The position numbers and the translations under genes were made by a program. A DNA stretch of 64,000 nt from an uncultured Muribaculaceae bacterium (GTDB taxonomy: Bacteria; Bacteroidota; Bacteroidia; Bacteroidales; Muribaculaceae). The first letter of the stretch is position 1, and the number at the start of each line of letters is the position of its first letter. The notes beneath the pieces were generated by a model. The model was not told where the DNA came from and searched no databases. It was given only the letters and a program-made list of their open reading frames with translations. The stretch lies in assembly GCA_910586895.1 (NCBI GenBank), contig CAJUIW010000005.1, positions 1-64,000 on the forward strand, read 5' to 3'. Of this stretch, positions 62,076 through 64,000 are shown one piece after another.

Positions 62076-64000
62076 ATGCTACCCAACTTACTGAAAATGC
62101 CAAATAAGAACACAGATAAAAAAGCCCGCAACCGCAACATCATAGCCCTGTTGTGGTGCGGGTTTGCTACATTGATGGTGCTTATTGTACTTTTCTTCAT
62201 CTTAGTGTACAATGGCGTAATAGGCTACATGCCCCCGGTAGAGGAGCTGAAGAATCCGCGCGACCGTTTCGCCTCCATACTCTATTCAGCGGATGGCAAA
62301 GAGATAGGCCGATATTTCAAAAACACCGGCAACCGTATCTATGCCGAGTATGACGAGATATCACCCTACGTAGTGGATGCGCTGATATCCACCGAGGATG
62401 CCCGCTTCGAAGAGCATTCAGGCATTGACTTCCGCGCTCTGATGCGTGTGGCGTTCAAGACTCTTCTGATGGGGCGCAAAAGTGCCGGCGGCGGTTCTAC
62501 CATCACCCAGCAGCTGGCCAAACAGCTCTACTCCCCCGAGAGCGACGGCATGATGACCCGAGCCATGCAGAAGCCTATTGAATGGATGATAGCTGTCAAG
62601 CTCGAGCGATTCTACTCCAAGGATGAGATAGTGAAGATGTATCTCAACCAGTTTGACTTCCTGTACAATGCCGTAGGTATCAAATCGGCGGCACACGTAT
62701 ATTTCGGAAAGACTCCCGACAAGCTGAATATTCAGGAAGCGGCCATGCTTGTAGGCATGGTGAAGAATCCATCCATATACAATCCGATACGTCAGCCCGA
62801 GCGCACAATGGAACGCCGCAACGTCGTTTTTGACCAGATGGTGAAAGCCGGGCGACTGACACAGGAGGAAGCCGACTCACTCAAGGAGCTGCCTCTCGGC
62901 ATTGACTTCCACCGTGTGCATCATAACGACGGCATAGCCCCCTATCTGCGTGAGGAGATACGCCACATGATGCGCGCCAAGAAGCCGGAGAGAGCCAACT
63001 ACCGCGGATGGGAAACACAGCGGTTCATAACTGACTCAATCATGTGGGAGCACAATCCGCTGTTCGGATGGATTGAAAAGAATCCCAAGCCTGACGGCTC
63101 GAAATATGATATTTACAACGATGGACTCCGCATATACACAACCATTGACTCACGCATGCAGCAGTATGCCGAGGAAGCGGTGAGCGAGCACGTGGGTGGA
63201 TATCTTCAGCCGGCATTCTTCCGTGAGAAGCGTGGCACTAAAGGCGCACCATACTCCACAAACCGTACGGAAATATCTGAGATACGCGTAAACCACCTTA
63301 TCAAGAACGCCATCAAACAGACTGACCGCTATCGGACTATGAAAAAAGCCGGGTGCTCCAAAGCTGAGATTGACAAGGCTTTCAACACCCCGCGTGAGAT
63401 GAAGGTATTCAGCTATGCCGGACCGGTCGACACAGTCATGACTCCAAGAGATTCAATGCTTTACCAGAAGCACTTCCTCCGCACCGGATTCATGGCAATG
63501 GACCCTGTAACAGGATATGTAAAAGCCTACGTCGGAGGCCCCGACTTCTCATATTTCCAGTATGACATGGTATCGACAGGCCGCCGTCAGATAGGTTCAA
63601 CTGTAAAACCATTCCTCTACACCTACGCTATGGAGGAAGGGTTCACCCCATGCGACCGCTTGTCCAATACCCAACCTGTCATAGTTGACCCGATAAGCGG
63701 GAATAAATGGATGCCACGAAATTCCGGCCGCGCATGCATAGGACAGATGGTTGACCTGCGTTGGGCGCTCACTAACTCCAACAACTGGATATCGGCCCGA
63801 CTTATATCCCAACTGTCGCCGGCAGCTCTTGTCAGAACAATCCATAACTTCGGAATCACGACAGCTATGGATCCCGTAATGTCACTCTGTCTCGGTCCGA
63901 TGGATATATCCGTACGCGAAATGGTCGGTGCTTACTCGGCTTTTGCCAACCAAGGCATGAGAGTCGATCCGATTCTTGTATCGCATATAGCTGACGGAAG
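62076..64000 (+). CDS. Class A penicillin-binding protein (PBP1A type), cut by the window end
   Basis: Polymerises and crosslinks peptidoglycan. The visible 641 codons hold a short cytosolic leader, a membrane helix (about 23-48), the GT51 glycosyltransferase domain (STEDARFEEHSG with catalytic Glu, GGGSTITQQLAKQL), and part of the transpeptidase domain with S508 in GSTVKP and the SNN motif in TNSNNW. The KTG box lies beyond the window. ATG 62076 is used; ATG 62097 is an alternative. The reading frame is open to the last base. Confidence 0.93.
   Translation, partial: MLPNLLKMPNKNTDKKARNRNIIALLWCGFATLMVLIVLFFILVYNGVIGYMPPVEELKNPRDRFASILYSADGKEIGRYFKNTGNRIYAEYDEISPYVVDALISTEDARFEEHSGIDFRALMRVAFKTLLMGRKSAGGGSTITQQLAKQLYSPESDGMMTRAMQKPIEWMIAVKLERFYSKDEIVKMYLNQFDFLYNAVGIKSAAHVYFGKTPDKLNIQEAAMLVGMVKNPSIYNPIRQPERTMERRNVVFDQMVKAGRLTQEEADSLKELPLGIDFHRVHHNDGIAPYLREEIRHMMRAKKPERANYRGWETQRFITDSIMWEHNPLFGWIEKNPKPDGSKYDIYNDGLRIYTTIDSRMQQYAEEAVSEHVGGYLQPAFFREKRGTKGAPYSTNRTEISEIRVNHLIKNAIKQTDRYRTMKKAGCSKAEIDKAFNTPREMKVFSYAGPVDTVMTPRDSMLYQKHFLRTGFMAMDPVTGYVKAYVGGPDFSYFQYDMVSTGRRQIGSTVKPFLYTYAMEEGFTPCDRLSNTQPVIVDPISGNKWMPRNSGRACIGQMVDLRWALTNSNNWISARLISQLSPAALVRTIHNFGITTAMDPVMSLCLGPMDISVREMVGAYSAFANQGMRVDPILVSHIADG

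Noticed and set aside
1..64000. tRNA and rRNA genes, insertion sequences, prophage
   Set aside because: I saw no tRNA cloverleaf, rRNA core sequence, transposase or phage structural gene. A tRNA scan could still find one I missed by eye.

Overview
The window looks like chromosomal DNA from a gut Bacteroidales bacterium, perhaps of the Muribaculaceae (the family is an inference from gene content, not a placement). The evidence is a type IX secretion translocon protein (SprA), a GldB-like lipoprotein, an RprX/RprY-type two-component pair, several secreted glycan-degrading enzymes, a cobalamin-dependent ribonucleotide reductase, and many Bacteroidetes-type promoter -7 boxes (TAnnTTTG, often with TTG or TTTG 19-21 bases upstream).

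Layout. 1-415 holds dispersed inverted repeats. 416-2395 is a secreted GH20 glycosidase, preceded by an array of 74-75 bp promoter-bearing repeats. 2739-3876 is a compact three-gene module (XRE regulator, ADP-ribosyltransferase-like protein, DUF3791-like protein) that looks like a toxin-antitoxin or defence island. 4040-10504 contains a secreted phosphatase/nuclease-fold protein, a GH92 mannosidase plus serine-type sulfatase, a zinc-ribbon/TM2 protein, and metA with an abnormal start. 10443-12353 is an RluD-type pseudouridine synthase followed by 1.2 kb of repeats. 12354-25019 runs ruvA, sprA, uup and a Ktr/Trk potassium uptake pair. 25138-26935 is a secreted leucine-rich-repeat protein and then a gene-free stretch with at least one strong structured-RNA candidate. 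26936-32669 is lepA, nhaA and rprXY.

32773-44690 is mostly on the minus strand: an esterase, a PQQ-propeller lipoprotein, a second GH20, dnaJ, grpE, ispE, lptB, udk and a TlpA-like lipoprotein, with dnaB on the plus strand. 44817-48143 is a tightly overlapping operon (nfo, alsT, a MIP18-family gene, lpxH-like). Then come a small-RNA candidate, glutamine synthetase, a redoxin-fold protein lacking CxxC, gldB, an amidase with an MCE-domain gene, dnaA, a nitroreductase, nrdJ, malQ and a class A penicillin-binding protein that runs off the window.

How the parts fit. Most genes are housekeeping: DNA replication and repair (dnaA, dnaB, ruvA, nfo, nrdJ), envelope building (lptB, lpxH-like, amidase, MCE protein, PBP1A, sprA), ion homeostasis (ktrAB, nhaA, rprXY) and protein folding (grpE, dnaJ). 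The secreted GH20, GH92 and sulfatase genes point to use of host or dietary glycans.

The unusual signal is mostly in non-coding DNA: a hairpin repeat that carries promoters and abuts start codons, a GGTAACA-type array that has entered two reading frames, terminators with the next gene's promoter box in their loop, and two unassigned small-RNA candidates.
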